Source: Nitrospirota bacterium
Lineage (GTDB): Bacteria; Nitrospirota; Thermodesulfovibrionia; UBA6902; DSMQ01
Direction: 5' to 3'
Assembly: GCA_016207865.1 (NCBI GenBank)
Contig: JACQZD010000189.1
Span: 1 to 5,172, forward strand
DNA length: 5,172 nucleotides
Positions 4,497-5,172 of the stretch are shown piece by piece. The number at the start of each line of letters is the position of its first letter. Position 1 is the stretch's first letter. Both the position numbers and the translations under genes were made by a program. The notes below the pieces were generated by a model. It did not search any database, was not told where the DNA came from, and worked only from the letters and a program-made list of their open reading frames with translations.

Positions 4497-5172
4497 CATC
4501 TAAAATCCAAATTCCAAAATCCAAATTCCAAAATCTCAAAGTCTCAGGTTTTAAATTCTCCGCAGTATCAGCAGGCATAAAAAAGACAGCAAAAAAAGAC
4601 CTCTGCCTGATTTTTTCAGAAGCAGTTTCAAATATTGCAGGCGTTTTTACGATAAACAAGATTAAGGCGGCGCCGGTTAAACTTGACATTGCAAAAATTG
4701 CATCAGGCAAAGGGCAGGCAATAATTATTAACAGCGGAAATGCAAACGCCTGCACAGGCGCAAGGGGGATGAAGGACGCAAAAGATGCTGTGGCGGCGCT
4801 TGCAAAGGAATTAAACATATCCCCGATGCTTGTTTATGTGGCATCAACAGGCGTCATCGGACGACCGCTTCCCTCCGGAAAGATAAAGACTGCAATTCAA
4901 AAAAAAAAAAAAAAGCTCTCTGCGCAATCTCTGCCTTATGCCGCAAATGCAATTATGACCACGGACACATTCCCCAAAATATTTTCAAAAGAGATAAATA
5001 TTAACGGAAAGACAGGCACGATTGCCGGTATTGCAAAGGGCGCAGGCATGATTTCGCCCAATATGGCAACGATGCTCTGTTTTATAGTCACTGATATAGC
5101 CGTTGAGAGAACCGCGCTTAAATTAGCTTTGAAAAATGCAGTGAAAACTACATTTAACATGCTTACCATTGA
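4493..5172 (+). CDS. argJ: Arginine biosynthesis protein ArgJ (ornithine acetyltransferase), 3' end outside the window
   Basis: The first 226 codons of argJ, open to the window end; the family is about 390-410 residues, so roughly 170 are missing. ArgJ moves the acetyl group from N-acetylornithine to glutamate, and in bifunctional forms also uses acetyl-CoA; it recycles acetyl groups in the arginine pathway. Seen: S-A-G-I-K-K near 26-31, G-V-F-T at 50-53, A-A-P-V at 59-62, I-N-S-G-N-A-N-A-C-T-G at 79-89, S-T-G-V-I-G at 118-123 (the T-G pair forms the oxyanion hole in the family), T-T-D-T-F-P-K near 156-162, and K-G-A-G-M-I-S-P-N-M-A-T-M-L at 182-195. Autocleavage in the family is between A192 and T193, which makes T193 the nucleophile. 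The ATG at 4493 overlaps the argC stop (ATGA) and no other start codon fits before the conserved region. Residues 2-15 are extra compared with the family and come from a 14-base repeat. A run of 16 A codes Q136 and K137-K141 without breaking the frame. Whether it is bifunctional cannot be told here. Confidence 0.95.
   Translation, partial: MTSKIQIPKSKFQNLKVSGFKFSAVSAGIKKTAKKDLCLIFSEAVSNIAGVFTINKIKAAPVKLDIAKIASGKGQAIIINSGNANACTGARGMKDAKDAVAALAKELNISPMLVYVASTGVIGRPLPSGKIKTAIQKKKKKLSAQSLPYAANAIMTTDTFPKIFSKEININGKTGTIAGIAKGAGMISPNMATMLCFIVTDIAVERTALKLALKNAVKTTFNMLTI
4502..4535 (+). repeat. 14-base (2 x 7) tandem repeat at the argC-argJ junction
   Basis: AAAATCCAAATTCC occurs twice in a row (4502-4515 and 4516-4529) and begins a third time (AAAATC, 4530-4535). 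Each unit is itself two similar heptamers, AAAATCC and AAATTCC. The block starts seven bases after the argJ ATG and is translated as K-I-Q-I-P-K-S-K-F-Q-N, an N-terminal addition to ArgJ. No stop codon appears in the frame used. Confidence 0.85.
4899..4914 (+). repeat. Run of 16 A inside argJ
   Basis: Sixteen consecutive A bases lie within argJ and encode most of Q136-K141. The conserved motifs on both sides (S-T-G-V-I-G before; T-T-D-T-F-P and M-A-T-M-L after) are in the same frame, so the length as given is consistent with an intact gene. Such runs are prone to sequencing error, replication slippage and polymerase slippage. Confidence 0.9.

Noticed and set aside
3357..4535. CRISPR array
   Set aside because: The repeats are 7 or 14 bases, contiguous or palindromic, with no unique spacers between them and no cas genes.
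4441..4818. Minus-strand open frame opposite the argC end and argJ start
   Set aside because: It lies opposite two well-supported genes and its sequence is explained by their codon use; the same holds for minus-strand frames at 3486-3791 and 4936-5169.

Overview
The window looks like a chromosomal stretch from an anaerobic or microaerophilic bacterium of moderate GC content. The gene order L13, S9, argC, argJ, together with a ferredoxin-type 2-oxoacid oxidoreductase subunit, a DUF362 protein and a cytochrome P460, would fit a Nitrospirota (Thermodesulfovibrio-like) or deltaproteobacterial-type genome. This placement is inferred from gene content only; there is no rRNA or other marker I can use to settle it. 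All supported genes are on the + strand.

Layout. 1-741 is the 3' part of a DUF362-family gene that begins before the window. 742-883 holds a good sigma70-like promoter and a leader with a strong but unused-looking Shine-Dalgarno sequence. 884-1405 encodes an exported cytochrome P460 family protein with one CxxCH haem site. 1406-1615 has no gene; it is filled by a cluster of palindromic GTCATTCC-type repeats. 1616-2668 encodes a complete alpha subunit (VorB/KorA type) of a 2-oxoacid:ferredoxin oxidoreductase, but its usual partner genes are not beside it. A second promoter overlaps the vorB stop codon and should drive the rest: rplM (2730-3158), a broken rpsI (3171-3351), argC (3435-4496) and the first 226 codons of argJ (4493 to the window end).

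How the genes relate. rplM and rpsI normally form one operon for two ribosomal proteins. ArgC (step 3) and ArgJ (step 5, and step 1 in bifunctional forms) belong to the acetylated pathway from glutamate to arginine and overlap by four bases, so they are probably translationally coupled. The three upstream genes do not form an obvious pathway with them.

Most notable. (1) rpsI keeps recognisable first ~30 and last ~30 codons of ribosomal protein S9, but the middle (about 70 codons) is gone and the two ends are in different frames. This should be lethal unless another copy exists, so it is either an assembly error or a real and surprising deletion. (2) Three separate blocks with a 7-base period lie within 1.2 kb downstream: a heptamer-built inverted repeat directly before argC, four in-frame copies of ATTCAAG inside argC, and a 14-base (2 x 7) repeat forming the start of argJ. 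(3) argJ carries a run of 16 A that stays in frame. I saw no tRNA, rRNA, CRISPR array, transposase or defence system, and no clearly new multi-gene system.
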